A stretch of DNA of 64,000 nucleotides, from assembly GCA_963844575.1 (NCBI GenBank), contig CAWJOU010000005.1, forward strand, positions 1,116,001 through 1,180,000. Reading direction: 5' to 3'. Numbering within the stretch: position 1 is the first letter of the stretch; each line of letters opens with the position of its first letter. Of the stretch, positions 33,768 through 42,486 are shown piece after piece. The notes below the pieces were generated by a model. The model was not told where the DNA came from. It did not search any database and saw only the letters and a list, made by a program, of their open reading frames with translations. A program made the translations under genes and the position numbers. This DNA comes from DASZUK01 sp963844575. GTDB taxonomy: Bacteria; Actinomycetota; Acidimicrobiia; Acidimicrobiales; RAAP-2.

Positions 33768-34576
33768 GAAAGCGCCGTCACCAGATCGAGACGTCCGAGT
33801 CCGAGCTCCGCTCGATGACCCGCGACCTCGACGACCTGCACCACGACGTCGGCCGGCCGGCGATGCACGAGGCCCTCGCCGGCTGGTCCGATGCCCTGCG
33901 TACCGGGACGACCAGATCGACCAACCGGCGCACCTTCCTGCTTGGTGCCGGTGGTGCGCTGGCCGGCGTCGGCGTCTTGGCCGCGGTGGCCACGACGCCG
34001 GGCCTGGCCGCGGCGGCTGCCGCGAGCTCGGTGACGCCGACAACGTCGAGCATGAGCAACCCCGAGGCCGGCCTCACCGGCACACTGGCCGTCGCCGCCC
34101 TGGCCGCCAGTCTCGAGAACCTGGCGGTGTACACCTACGGCGTTGCGGCGACAGCTGCCGCGGCCGGCAAGCTCGGCACGGTGCCGCCGGCCATCGGCCA
34201 GTTCGTGAAGACGGTCATGAGCCAACACACCCAGCACGCCGCCGCCTGGAACAGCCTGCTCACCGGAGCCGGCAAGAAGGCGGTGACCGTGACCGACCCG
34301 GCCCTGACCCCGACGGTCGACCAGCAGCTCGCCCAGGTGACCACGCTCACCCAAGTGGCCCAGCTCGCCCTGATGCTCGAGAACACGGCCGCCCAGACCT
34401 ACCAGGTCGAGGCGTCCAAGTTGAAGAGCGCCAAGGCCGTCTCGGTAGCCGCCACCATCCAGCCGGTCGAGATGCAGCACGCGGCGATCCTCTACTACGT
34501 CCTCGGCGAGTACCCCGGCATCCAGGACTCGTCGGGCAACCCGCTCGCGTTCAACCCCACCACATTGGCCGCCTGA
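33764..34576 (+). CDS. Second ferritin-like protein, Tat substrate
   Basis: The 270-residue paralogue of the preceding gene starts at GTG 33764 (GTGA overlap). Its Tat signal is explicit (NRRTFLLGAGGALAGVGVLAAVA) after about 50 residues. The bundle keeps SLENLAVYTYG, LENTAAQTY and EMQH, but the first ExxH site reads MSQH, so one ligand Glu is lost. The di-iron site may be incomplete, which suggests a heteromer with its neighbour or a structural role. Confidence 0.82.
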   Translation: MRKRRHQIETSESELRSMTRDLDDLHHDVGRPAMHEALAGWSDALRTGTTRSTNRRTFLLGAGGALAGVGVLAAVATTPGLAAAAAASSVTPTTSSMSNPEAGLTGTLAVAALAASLENLAVYTYGVAATAAAAGKLGTVPPAIGQFVKTVMSQHTQHAAAWNSLLTGAGKKAVTVTDPALTPTVDQQLAQVTTLTQVAQLALMLENTAAQTYQVEASKLKSAKAVSVAATIQPVEMQHAAILYYVLGEYPGIQDSSGNPLAFNPTTLAA

Positions 34577-34607
34577 CCGCGTCCACCGATCCCAAAGGAA
34601 CCGTTTC

Positions 34608-34931
34608 ATGCTCGCAGCCATCGAAGGACCGGACATCCTCATCGTCCTCGGCGTCGTGCTCCTGTTGTTCGGCAGCACCCAGATCCCGAAGCTCGCCCGC
34701 TCGCTCGGCTCGGCCTCCCGCGAGTTCAAGCGCGGCCAGGATCACGAACCGCCGCCCGAAACGCCGGTCGTGGTCGAGGCGCCGACCGTCGTGCATGCGG
34801 TCACCACGGTGCCGGCGGGCACCGCGGCGGTGACCACGGTCCCGGTCGTCACCGCGCCGCCCGCGCCGCCGACCGTCGTCGTGGCCGCCCCTGTCGGGAA
34901 CGGGTCCGCCCCGACTCCACCGACGCCGTGA
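34608..34931 (+). CDS. tatA: Twin-arginine translocase subunit TatA/TatE
   Basis: The 107-residue protein has the short N-terminal membrane helix (ILIVLGVVLLLFGSTQIPKLARSLG), the FG hinge and an amphipathic helix ending EFKRG. A Val/Thr/Pro-rich tail follows. It lies between Tat-substrate genes and tatB/tatC. Confidence 0.92.
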   Translation: MLAAIEGPDILIVLGVVLLLFGSTQIPKLARSLGSASREFKRGQDHEPPPETPVVVEAPTVVHAVTTVPAGTAAVTTVPVVTAPPAPPTVVVAAPVGNGSAPTPPTP

Positions 34932-35395
34932 CCCCGGTCCGAACGGTCGTCCGGGGAGCCGCGGTCGCCGCGGTCGCCGGCCTGCTCGGCGCCGGCGCGG
35001 CCGGTGGCGTCGCGCTGGCGTCGCCGATGATGGGCTCGGGCAGCATGGGCTCGGGCAGCATGGGCTCGGGCAGCATGGACTCGGCCGGCATGGTGGCCCA
35101 GATGAAGGCGGCGAGCGCGGCCGCCGCCTCCGCCCGTCCGACGTCCGCCTCGACGATCGTCATCCACAACTTCGCCTTCTCGCCCGGCTCGATCAAGGTG
35201 CGTCCGGGTCAGAAGGTCCGGGTCGTCAACCGTGACTCGGTGGCCCACACCGTCACGTCGACGACCGGGAAGTTCAACACCGGCGACGTCGGTCCGGGCC
35301 AGACGGTGACGTTCACCGCGCCGGCGAAGGCCGGCCGGTACCCGTACCGGTGCAACATCCACCAGTACATGACCGGCATGCTCGTCGTCTCCTGA
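34928..35395 (+). CDS. Secreted cupredoxin (plastocyanin/azurin-like)
   Basis: The 155-residue protein starts at GTG 34928, overlapping tatA (GTGA). A signal peptide is followed by three GSGSM repeats (15-bp DNA units at 35030-35074) and then a single cupredoxin domain. Type 1 copper ligands are visible as His in VAHTVTS and Cys, His, Met in CNIHQYM. It is a likely exported electron carrier or copper-binding protein. Confidence 0.88.
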   Translation: MTPVRTVVRGAAVAAVAGLLGAGAAGGVALASPMMGSGSMGSGSMGSGSMDSAGMVAQMKAASAAAASARPTSASTIVIHNFAFSPGSIKVRPGQKVRVVNRDSVAHTVTSTTGKFNTGDVGPGQTVTFTAPAKAGRYPYRCNIHQYMTGMLVVS

Positions 35396-35407
35396 ACCAC
35401 CGAACCG

Positions 35408-35773
35408 ATGCTCCTCACATTGAACCCGGCCAAGCTGCTTATCATCGCCGTCGTCGCGTTGGTCGTCCTCGGGCCGGACAAGCTCCCGGCGGCGGCTCGC
35501 AAGATCTCGTCGCTCGTCCGGGACCTCCAGCGACTGCGGGCATCGCTTCACGAGCAGGTCCGGGAGAGCGTCGGCGACCACCCGCTGGTCACCGAGCTCA
35601 CCGAGGCCCGCGACGGCCTGACCCGAGTACGGGCGGCCGTGGCCGATCCCCGGCGAGCGCTCTACCAGTCGGTCTCGCCGTCGGTTCCCCAGCCGGTTGC
35701 AGAGACGGTCCCGGCGTCGGCCTCACCACCGGTCCCGACGCCCGGCGACCTGACCGACCCGTCGGACAACTGA
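35408..35773 (+). CDS. tatB: Sec-independent translocase subunit TatB-like
   Basis: The 121-residue protein has an N-terminal helix LLIIAVVALVVLGPDKLPAAARKI with the GP hinge typical of TatB, a charged amphipathic helix and a Pro-rich tail. It sits directly before tatC. Confidence 0.87.
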   Translation: MLLTLNPAKLLIIAVVALVVLGPDKLPAAARKISSLVRDLQRLRASLHEQVRESVGDHPLVTELTEARDGLTRVRAAVADPRRALYQSVSPSVPQPVAETVPASASPPVPTPGDLTDPSDN

Positions 35774-35780
35774 GCCGACC

Positions 35781-36611
35781 GTGGCCTCCGTCGCCTCTGT
35801 CCGCCAGCACCGCCAGCACCGGGCCGCCGGCTCGCCGATGGGTCTCTTCGACCACCTGGCCGAGCTGCGCCGCCGCCTGCTGGTCGCCGTGGTCGCCGTC
35901 GCCGTCGGCGGTATCGCCGTCTTCGTCATCTTCGACCATCTGCTCGGGTTCCTCCTCATGCCGTACTGCCACGCGGTCGGGCCGGGCCATGCGTGCAACC
36001 TCTACGTGACGGGGCCGCTCGACGGTCTGTCGATCCGCGTCAAGGTCGCCGCCTACGGCGGCCTCCTGCTGGCGTCGCCGGTCGTGCTCTGGGAGCTGTG
36101 GCGGTTCGTCGCCCCAGGGCTGCGGCCGGGCGAGCGCCGCGGCGCGCTCTCGTTCGTCGGCGCGTCGGTGCTCCTGTTCGCCGGCGGCGCCGCCGTCGCC
36201 TACGCCTCGTTCGGTCACGCGTTGCGGTTCCTCGACGCGGTCGGCGGCCCCTCGTTGCACGAGCTCTACAGCCCGTCGAGCTACGTCGGCCTGCTGATCC
36301 TGATGATGGCGGTGTTCGGGTTGGCCTTCGAGCTGCCGGTCTTCCTGGTCGCCCTCCAGATGGCCGGCGTCGTCACCCCGGCCAAGCTGGCGTCGTGGCG
36401 GCGGTGGGCCATCGTCGTCCTCGTCGCCGTGGCCGGTGTGATCACCCCGAGCTCGGACCCGTTCTCGATGCTCGCCCTCGCGGTGCCGCTCGTCGTCTTC
36501 TACGAGGGGGCGATCGTTGTCGGCCGGCTCCTCATCCGGGCCCGACGCAAGGTGCCCGCCGTCGAAGGAACCGCGGCCGCCGGAACCGCGGCCGTCGGGG
36601 GACCGACGTGA
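35781..36611 (+). CDS. tatC: Twin-arginine translocase subunit TatC
   Basis: The 276-residue polytopic protein has the conserved N-terminal MGLFDHLAELRRRLL, a periplasmic loop with VTGPLDGLSIRVKVA, YGGLLLASPVVLWELWRFVAPGL and six predicted helices ending with AGVITPSSDPFSMLALAVPL. The start is GTG 35781. An alternative beginning at the internal MGLFDHL Met would be closer to most homologues. Confidence 0.94.
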   Translation: MASVASVRQHRQHRAAGSPMGLFDHLAELRRRLLVAVVAVAVGGIAVFVIFDHLLGFLLMPYCHAVGPGHACNLYVTGPLDGLSIRVKVAAYGGLLLASPVVLWELWRFVAPGLRPGERRGALSFVGASVLLFAGGAAVAYASFGHALRFLDAVGGPSLHELYSPSSYVGLLILMMAVFGLAFELPVFLVALQMAGVVTPAKLASWRRWAIVVLVAVAGVITPSSDPFSMLALAVPLVVFYEGAIVVGRLLIRARRKVPAVEGTAAAGTAAVGGPT

Positions 36612-37090
36612 GCCGCCGCGCCGACTGGTGGTCGCGGTTGGCCGGCCCGGCCGTCAGGCCGGGGCCGCTGGTGTCGATCGCCGCGCTGGCCGGCGCCGCC
36701 CTCTTGATCTGGTCGGCCGTGATCCACCTGCACCTCTGGGCGACCGGCTACCAGCACATCCCGACGATCGGGCCGCTCTTCTTGGTCCAGGGCATCGCCG
36801 GCATTGTCGTCGCGGTGTCGATCGCCGCCCTCCGGCGGCCGATCGTGCTGGTCGGTGGGGCGCTGTTCGCCGCCGGGACGGTCGGCGGGCTCCTCCTCTC
36901 CGTCTACGTCGGGCTCTTCGGCTTCCAGGACAGCTTCAGCGCACCGTTCGCCGTCCAGTCGCTCGTCGTCGAGACGATCGCCTTCGCGGTGCTGGCCGGC
37001 ACGACCGTCCTGGCTCTCACCGGCCTGGGCCGTCGCCGGCCCGAGCCGCGCCGATCGGACACCACGTCGGTCGAGAGCAGACGGGGATAG
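36608..37090 (+). CDS. Four-helix membrane protein in the Tat cluster
   Basis: The 160-residue protein starts at GTG 36608, overlapping the tatC stop. Hydrophobic segments are VSIAALAGAALLIWSAVIHLHLW, IGPLFLVQGIAGIVVAVSIAAL, IVLVGGALFAAGTVGGLLLSVYVGLFG and VETIAFAVLAGTTVLALTGL. HLHLW and GFQD are distinctive. I do not recognise a characterised family. Confidence 0.7.
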   Translation: MSRRADWWSRLAGPAVRPGPLVSIAALAGAALLIWSAVIHLHLWATGYQHIPTIGPLFLVQGIAGIVVAVSIAALRRPIVLVGGALFAAGTVGGLLLSVYVGLFGFQDSFSAPFAVQSLVVETIAFAVLAGTTVLALTGLGRRRPEPRRSDTTSVESRRG

Positions 37091-37182
37091 CCTTTCACTG
37101 GGCACTCGCCGGCCCCCGGCACAGGTGCCCCAGGTCTGGGACGCGGCCTTCACCTGGCCTCGACGACGATGGGGGAGAGACG

Positions 37183-38055
37183 ATGGCTGCACCTGACGGC
37201 GCCCCCGTGAAGCATGCGTCCGGTCTCCCCGGCGCGGTGCCCGGCCCTGGCCAACCGAGTCCCGGGGACGGACAGTCGGATCCCGACGGCGGGCTCTTCG
37301 GCGTCTTGGCCGAGACCTCGGACGACGCCATCTTCCTTTGTGACGCCACCGCGAGGATCGCCACCTGGAGCACTGCCGCGGTGCGCCTCTTCGGCCACCC
37401 GGCACAGAACGCGCTGGGCCGGCCGTTCAACTTCCTCTTCCCCGACCATCTCCGCTCTCAGGTGCGGGTCGTCCTGGCGGCCGTCGCCGCCGGTGACCGC
37501 GTCCGGCACTTCGAGAGCGAGGTGCTCCGGCCCGACGAGATGCCGGTTCCCGTCTCGCTCTCGCTGAGCCCGTTCGCCGACCCGGCGCGCGGGTCGGTCG
37601 TCGTCGTGGTCGCCCGGGACGTCACCGAGCAGCACTTGGCCCAGGCGACGCTGGCGGAGGTCGAGGCCCGCCTGGAGGAGGGTGAGGCGTTGATCCACGT
37701 CGGGAGCTGGTTGTGGGACGTCCGCACCGGCGCGGTCCAGTGGAGCGCCGAGCTCCACCGGATCAACGGCGTCGATCCCCTCGACTTCGACGGAACGTTC
37801 GAGTCCCACCTGCGCACCGTCCATCCGGCCGACCGGGACCGCGTGCGGACTGCGATGGACGAGTCGGTCCGCGCCGGTCGCCCGTTCGCCGCGGAGTACC
37901 GGATCGTGCGCCCTGACGGCCAGGGCCGCGTCGTCCGGGTGCGAGCCCAGCCGACCGTAGGGTCGGCTGGTACGGCGGTCGGTCTGCGCGGGATCGGCCA
38001 GGACGTGACCGACCGGACCGACGCCGACGTCAGTCCTGGCCCACCAACCGTCTGA
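37183..38055 (+). CDS. Protein with two PAS domains, no output domain
   Basis: The 290-residue protein starts at ATG 37183 after GGGGGAGAG. PAS 1 spans about 35-150 (AETSDDAIFLCDATARIATWSTAAVRLFG, ARDVTEQH). PAS 2 spans about 165-280 (SWLWDVRTGAVQWSAELHRINGVDP, EYRIVRPDGQGRVVRVRA). No kinase, cyclase or HTH domain follows. It may sense a ligand and act through protein contact. It lies next to the PadR-YceI regulator gene and overlaps the convergent small gene by 26 bp. Confidence 0.85.
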   Translation: MAAPDGAPVKHASGLPGAVPGPGQPSPGDGQSDPDGGLFGVLAETSDDAIFLCDATARIATWSTAAVRLFGHPAQNALGRPFNFLFPDHLRSQVRVVLAAVAAGDRVRHFESEVLRPDEMPVPVSLSLSPFADPARGSVVVVVARDVTEQHLAQATLAEVEARLEEGEALIHVGSWLWDVRTGAVQWSAELHRINGVDPLDFDGTFESHLRTVHPADRDRVRTAMDESVRAGRPFAAEYRIVRPDGQGRVVRVRAQPTVGSAGTAVGLRGIGQDVTDRTDADVSPGPPTV

Positions 38056-38284
38056 CCCGGGTCACGACGTCCGGGACGTCGTCGGGCCCGTCCGGTTCGC
38101 CGTCGACCAGCGTGGCGACGGCCCGCAGCGTGCTCCCGACCTGTGCTCGCGCCGCGACCACGACGTCGGTGAACTCGTCGGTGCCGTAGAGCGTCTTCAG
38201 TGAGCGGCCAAGTCGACCGAGGTCCTTCCCGCCCGTCCTGGCGCCGATCACGTACCCGACGACCAGTGCCAACAGGACGTTCAT
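38030..38284 (-). CDS. Small protein with N-terminal hydrophobic GYxxGxRxG motif
   Basis: The 84-residue protein begins MNVLLALVVGYVIGARTGG and continues with a charged helix. The same layout occurs in the 75-residue protein at 47749-47976 between hypC and hypD, so the two look like paralogues at either end of the hydrogenase locus. The start overlaps the PadR-YceI stop (ATGA). Function unknown; membrane association is likely. Confidence 0.65.
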   Translation of the reverse strand: MNVLLALVVGYVIGARTGGKDLGRLGRSLKTLYGTDEFTDVVVAARAQVGSTLRAVATLVDGEPDGPDDVPDVVTRVRRLVGQD

Positions 38285-39393
38285 CGGTCCCCCTCTTCCT
38301 CTCGTTCCGGCACGGCCTCCACGTGGAGCCGCACCCGCACGTCCGGATAGATACGGAGCATGAGGACGGTCGGTGACGTCACCGCGAAGTCCCGGATGTC
38401 GAAGACCTGTTCGCCGGCGATGACCAGTCGTCCGTCGGCCGCCGCCTCTACCCGTACCGTCCCGGAGGCCGGCCTGGTCACGCCGTGAAAGGTGAGCCGT
38501 CCCTCGAGGCGGTAGTGGCCCGCCGGCCGGGTCGTCGCGCACCGGTCGAGCTCGACCGTCGCCGTCGGGAAGCGGCGAGCGTCGATCCGGCGCAGTAGCT
38601 CCGCGTCGTAGAGCCGGTTGCCGGAGCTGAGCCGGGCGACGTCGATCTCGAGGCGAGCCAACGGCGAGGCGTCGGTACGGATCGCGCCGTCCGTGACGGC
38701 CGCCAGGACCGATCCGTCGACGCCGATCGCGCCGAAGCTCAACGGCCCGACCGTCGAGCGGACCTCGACGAGGACGGCCGAGCGGTCGTGCACCAGCCGG
38801 AAGCGAGCCGGTGCCGACGGTTCGGCGCCGCCGGCGCCGTCGTCGGTCGGCGCGGCGTCCGCGTCGTCGATCAGCGCGGTACCCGTGTCGTCGGTCAGCG
38901 CGGCGTCCGTGTCGTCGGGCTCGGCGAGCGGCACGAGGTGTCGCGGCCGGGCATAGCTGGACGACACCGGCGACCAACCGCTCCCGAGGGCGGACGCCCA
39001 GCCCCCCTCGACTTCGGCCAGGATGGCGTCGGTCGTCTCGGTCGCCTGGTAGCGGCGGAGGACGTGGCCGAGATGGTCGTGTTCCTCTTTGACGATGTCC
39101 ATCCAGACGCGCAGGACCCGTTCCCCGGTCGCCGTGACCCGGTAGACCCGACGGGCCTGGCCGGCCTTGGGGCTCTGCGCCGACGCCTCGACGAGCCCGT
39201 CCTGTTCGAGCTGGGCCAGCGCCCGGTAGACCGCCGGCCGGTCGACGTGGCCGAAGCGGAGCGCCTCGAGCTGGGGCACGAGCGCGTACCCGTGGGCCGG
39301 TCGCTCGGAGAGAAAGAGCAACAGCGCGGGCAAGACGAAACGCCGCGGCGGCGCCAATTCGAAACGCGACATTTTCCTAGCCGTTGTCGACAT
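38281..39393 (-). CDS. PadR-family regulator fused to a YceI-like domain
   Basis: The 370-residue protein starts at ATG 39393. Residues about 15-110 are a PadR winged helix (FVLPALLLFLSERPAHGYALVPQLEAL, VYRALAQLEQDGLVEA). A helical and Asp/Thr-rich linker follows, then a YceI-type lipocalin-like domain (about 195-365) with LSSGNRLYDAELLRRIDARRFP. A free YceI protein with nearly the same motif is encoded inside the hydrogenase operon. I infer a one-component sensor that controls the divergent hydrogenase genes through a hydrophobic ligand. Confidence 0.85.
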   Translation of the reverse strand: MSTTARKMSRFELAPPRRFVLPALLLFLSERPAHGYALVPQLEALRFGHVDRPAVYRALAQLEQDGLVEASAQSPKAGQARRVYRVTATGERVLRVWMDIVKEEHDHLGHVLRRYQATETTDAILAEVEGGWASALGSGWSPVSSSYARPRHLVPLAEPDDTDAALTDDTGTALIDDADAAPTDDGAGGAEPSAPARFRLVHDRSAVLVEVRSTVGPLSFGAIGVDGSVLAAVTDGAIRTDASPLARLEIDVARLSSGNRLYDAELLRRIDARRFPTATVELDRCATTRPAGHYRLEGRLTFHGVTRPASGTVRVEAAADGRLVIAGEQVFDIRDFAVTSPTVLMLRIYPDVRVRLHVEAVPEREEEGDR

Positions 39394-39415
39394 GGCGTCA
39401 CTCCGGTCTCGATCT

Positions 39416-39444
39416 TTCCTACCGCCGAGAGCGAGCAGTGTCAA
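39416..39444 (-). promoter_or_regulatory. Promoter of the PadR-YceI gene
   Basis: On the minus strand TTGACA (39444-39439) and TAGGAA (39421-39416) are 17 bases apart, about 23 bases before the ATG. The -35 box overlaps the left arm of the palindrome at 39440-39468, as expected for autoregulation. Confidence 0.5.
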
Positions 39445-39468
39445 CGGAAATCGAAGCTTTTCGTTGAC
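39440..39468. promoter_or_regulatory. 29-bp near-palindrome, candidate PadR-YceI operator
   Basis: Arms GTCAACG (39440-39446) and CGTTGAC (39462-39468) are exact inverted copies and extend through A/T runs (10 of 11 positions). The site lies in the 245-bp region between the divergent regulator and hydrogenase genes. The remainder of that region (to 39638) shows no clear hydrogenase promoter. Confidence 0.6.
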
Positions 39469-39638
39469 GCCGATCACCGGGCGTGCAGGGCCGGCGCAAA
39501 CGACGACCGAGCGGGCGGAGGGCGTCCGCCGACCCGGCCGCGGCAGTGCGAAAGACACTCATTTACAGCCCCCCGTTTCCGGGCGTATGACCGAAGGGCC
39601 GCACCGAGCGGCGCGGCGTCGACGTGGGGAGGACTGCC

Positions 39639-40694
39639 GTGACGGTAACCGAAGCGCCCCCGGACGAGGCCGTCGTCCACGTGTTGTGGATCAATGCCGG
39701 GCTCAGTTGCGACGGGGACTCCGTCGCCCTCACCGCGGCGACCCAGCCGAGCATCGAGGAGATCGCCCTCGGCGCGCTGCCCGGCTTGCCGAAGATCGCG
39801 GTGCATTGGCCGTTGATCGACTTCGAGTGCGGGCCGGTCGGCGGCGCTGACGACTTCATCGAGTGGTTCTTCAGAGCCGACCGCGGCGAGCTCGATCCGT
39901 TCGTCCTCGTCGTCGAGGGATCGATCCCGAACGAGGCGATCAAACGCGAGGGCTACTGGTGTGGCTTCGGCAACGACCCGGAGACGGACCAACCGATGAC
40001 CACGAGCGAGTGGCTCGACCGCCTCGCGCCCAAGGCGCTCGTCGTGCTGGCCGCCGGCACGTGTGCCTGCTACGGCGGCATCCACGCCATGGCCGGCAAT
40101 CCGACCGGGGCGATGGGCGTGCCCGACTACCTCGGCTGGGGGTGGAAGTCGAAGGCCGGCATCCCGATCGTCTGCGTCCCGGGCTGCCCGACCCATCCCG
40201 ACAACCTCTCCGAGACGATCCTCTATCTCCTCTACCAGGCGACCGGGCAGGCACCGATGATCCCGCTCGACGACTCGCTTCGTCCGCAGTGGCTGTTCGG
40301 CGCCACCGTCCACGAGGGCTGCGACCGGGCCGGCTATTACGAGCAGGGCGACTTCGCCACCGAGTACGGGTCGCCGAAGTGCATCGTCAAGCTCGGCTGC
40401 TGGGGGCCGGTGGTCAAGTGCAACGTGCCGAAGCGCGGGTGGATCAACGGCGTCGGCGGCTGCCCGAACGTCGGCGGCATCTGCATCGGCTGCACGATGC
40501 CCGGCTTCCCGGACAAGTTCATGCCGTTCATGGACGAGCCGCCGGGGGCGAGGGTGTCGACCATGGCCAGCGGGCTGTACGGCGGAGCCATCCGAGGCCT
40601 CCGGCGGATCACCGCCCACACGCTCGACGAGGAACCGAAGTGGCGCCAGCCGGGGACGCAGCTCGTGTCCGGCTACAAGGAGACGTGGAGGTAG
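39639..40694 (+). CDS. hhyS: [NiFe] hydrogenase small subunit, group 1h (high-affinity, actinobacterial type)
   Basis: The 351-residue subunit carries the three Fe-S clusters. The proximal-cluster segment reads LSCDGDSVAL, with the Asp typical of group 1h/5 enzymes, plus GTCACYGG and VPGCPTHPDN. HEGCDRAGYYEQGDF, LGCWGPVVKCNVP, CPNVGGICIGCTMPGF provide the other ligands. There is no Tat signal, as in this group. GTG 39639 was chosen for the GGGGAGG site 7 bases upstream; GTG 39624 is also in frame. It is inferred to oxidise trace H2. Confidence 0.93.
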   Translation: MTVTEAPPDEAVVHVLWINAGLSCDGDSVALTAATQPSIEEIALGALPGLPKIAVHWPLIDFECGPVGGADDFIEWFFRADRGELDPFVLVVEGSIPNEAIKREGYWCGFGNDPETDQPMTTSEWLDRLAPKALVVLAAGTCACYGGIHAMAGNPTGAMGVPDYLGWGWKSKAGIPIVCVPGCPTHPDNLSETILYLLYQATGQAPMIPLDDSLRPQWLFGATVHEGCDRAGYYEQGDFATEYGSPKCIVKLGCWGPVVKCNVPKRGWINGVGGCPNVGGICIGCTMPGFPDKFMPFMDEPPGARVSTMASGLYGGAIRGLRRITAHTLDEEPKWRQPGTQLVSGYKETWR

Positions 40695-40698
40695 GCCG

Positions 40699-42486
40699 GT
40701 GGCTATCAAGAGCACAGCCAAGACCGACGACGGCCTGGTGGAGATGGCGTGGGACCCGATCACCCGCATCGTCGGCAGCCTCGGCATCTACACGAAGATC
40801 GACTTCGGGCGGGGCAAGGTGGCCGAGTGCCACAGCACCTCGTCGATCTTCCGCGGCTACAGCATCTTCATGAAGGGCAAGGACCCCCGCGACGCCCACT
40901 TCATCACCAGCCGCATCTGCGGCATCTGTGGTGACAACCACGCGACGTGCTCCTGCTACGCCCAGAACATGGCGTACGGCGTGCAGCCGCCGGCGCTCGG
41001 CGAGCAGATCGTCAACCTCGGTGAAGCCGCGGAGTACATGTTCGACCACAACATCTTCCAGGAGAACCTCGTCGGCGTGGACTTCTGCGAGAAGATGGTC
41101 GCCGAGACCAACCCGGGCGTCCTCGAGCAGGCCAACCGGACCGAGGCACCGCACGCGGCCGACCACGGCTACAAGACGGTCGGCGACATCATGCGGTCGC
41201 TCAACCCGTTCTCCGGCGAGTTCTACCGCGAGGCGCTGCAGGTCAGCCGGTACACCCGGGAGATGTTCTGCCTCATGGAGGGTCGCCACGTCCACCCCTC
41301 GACCCTCTATCCCGGTGGGGTCGGGACGACGGCAACGATCCAGCTGTTCACCGACTACTACACCCGCCTGATGCGCTACGTGGAGTTCATGAAGCGCGTC
41401 GTCCCGATGCACGACGACCTCTTCGACTTCTTCTACGAGGCGATGCCCGGGTACGAGGAGGTCGGCCGCCGGCGCATCCTGCTCGGCTGTTGGGGGGCCT
41501 TCCAGGACCCGACGGTGTGCAACTTCGACTACCGCGACATGACGGAGTGGGGCCGGGCGATGGGCGTCACGCCGGGCATCGTCGTCGACGGCAACCTCGT
41601 GACGAACGACCTCGTCGAGATCAACCTCGGCATCCGTATCCTGCTCGGCCATTCGTTCTACGACGACTGGGAAGACCAGGAGATGTTCGTCACCCGTGAC
41701 CCGCTCGGCAACCCGGTCGACCGCCGGCATCCGTGGAACCAGCACACCAACCCCCAGCCGCAGAAGCGCGACTTCGACGGCAACTACAGCTGGGTCATGG
41801 CGCCCCGCTGGTTCGACGGCCGGGACCACCTCGCCCTCGACACCGGCGGCGGCCCGTTGGCCCGGCTGTGGTCGACCGCGCTCTCCGGGCTCGTCGACAC
41901 CGACCATCTCAAGGCAACCGGCAACAGTGTCGTCATCCACCTGCCGAAGACGGCACTCAAGCCCGAGGTCACCCTCGAGTGGACGATCCCGCAGTGGTCG
42001 AACACCATCGAGCGGGACCGTGCCCGCACCTACTTCCAGGCGTACGCGGCCGCCGCCGCGCTCGACTTCATCGAGAAGGCCCTCGCCGACGTCCGGCAGG
42101 GGAAGACGAAGACGTGGGAGCCGTTCGAGGTGCCTGACGAGGGGATCGGCTGCGGCTTCACCGAGGCGGTGCGCGGTGTCCTTTCGCACCACATGGTGAT
42201 CAAGGGCGGCAAGATCGCCAACTACCACCCGTACCCGCCGACGCCGTGGAACGCCAACCCCCGCGACATCTACGGGACGCCCGGTCCCTACGAGGACGCG
42301 GTCATCGACACCCCGATCTTCGAGGAGAACGACCAGGAGCACTTCAAGGGCATCGACATCATGCGAACCGTCCGCAGCTTCGACCCGTGCCTGCCTTGCG
42401 GCGTCCACATGTACCTCGGCCAGGGCAAGGTCTTGAAGAAGCTCCACTCGCCGACCCAGGTCGCCGACCCCGACCTGGCCGGATGA
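40699..42486 (+). CDS. hhyL: [NiFe] hydrogenase large subunit, group 1h
   Basis: The 595-residue catalytic subunit binds the NiFe(CN)2CO centre through N-terminal RICGICGDNHATC and C-terminal DPCLPCGVHMY. EFYREALQVSRYTREMFCLMEGRHVHPSTLYPGG is also typical. The segment after the last CxxC (GVHMYLGQGKVLKKLHS) is longer than in most large subunits and lacks the usual His-Ala/Val-Arg cleavage site. GTG 40699 starts four bases after the small-subunit stop. Confidence 0.95.
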   Translation: MAIKSTAKTDDGLVEMAWDPITRIVGSLGIYTKIDFGRGKVAECHSTSSIFRGYSIFMKGKDPRDAHFITSRICGICGDNHATCSCYAQNMAYGVQPPALGEQIVNLGEAAEYMFDHNIFQENLVGVDFCEKMVAETNPGVLEQANRTEAPHAADHGYKTVGDIMRSLNPFSGEFYREALQVSRYTREMFCLMEGRHVHPSTLYPGGVGTTATIQLFTDYYTRLMRYVEFMKRVVPMHDDLFDFFYEAMPGYEEVGRRRILLGCWGAFQDPTVCNFDYRDMTEWGRAMGVTPGIVVDGNLVTNDLVEINLGIRILLGHSFYDDWEDQEMFVTRDPLGNPVDRRHPWNQHTNPQPQKRDFDGNYSWVMAPRWFDGRDHLALDTGGGPLARLWSTALSGLVDTDHLKATGNSVVIHLPKTALKPEVTLEWTIPQWSNTIERDRARTYFQAYAAAAALDFIEKALADVRQGKTKTWEPFEVPDEGIGCGFTEAVRGVLSHHMVIKGGKIANYHPYPPTPWNANPRDIYGTPGPYEDAVIDTPIFEENDQEHFKGIDIMRTVRSFDPCLPCGVHMYLGQGKVLKKLHSPTQVADPDLAG

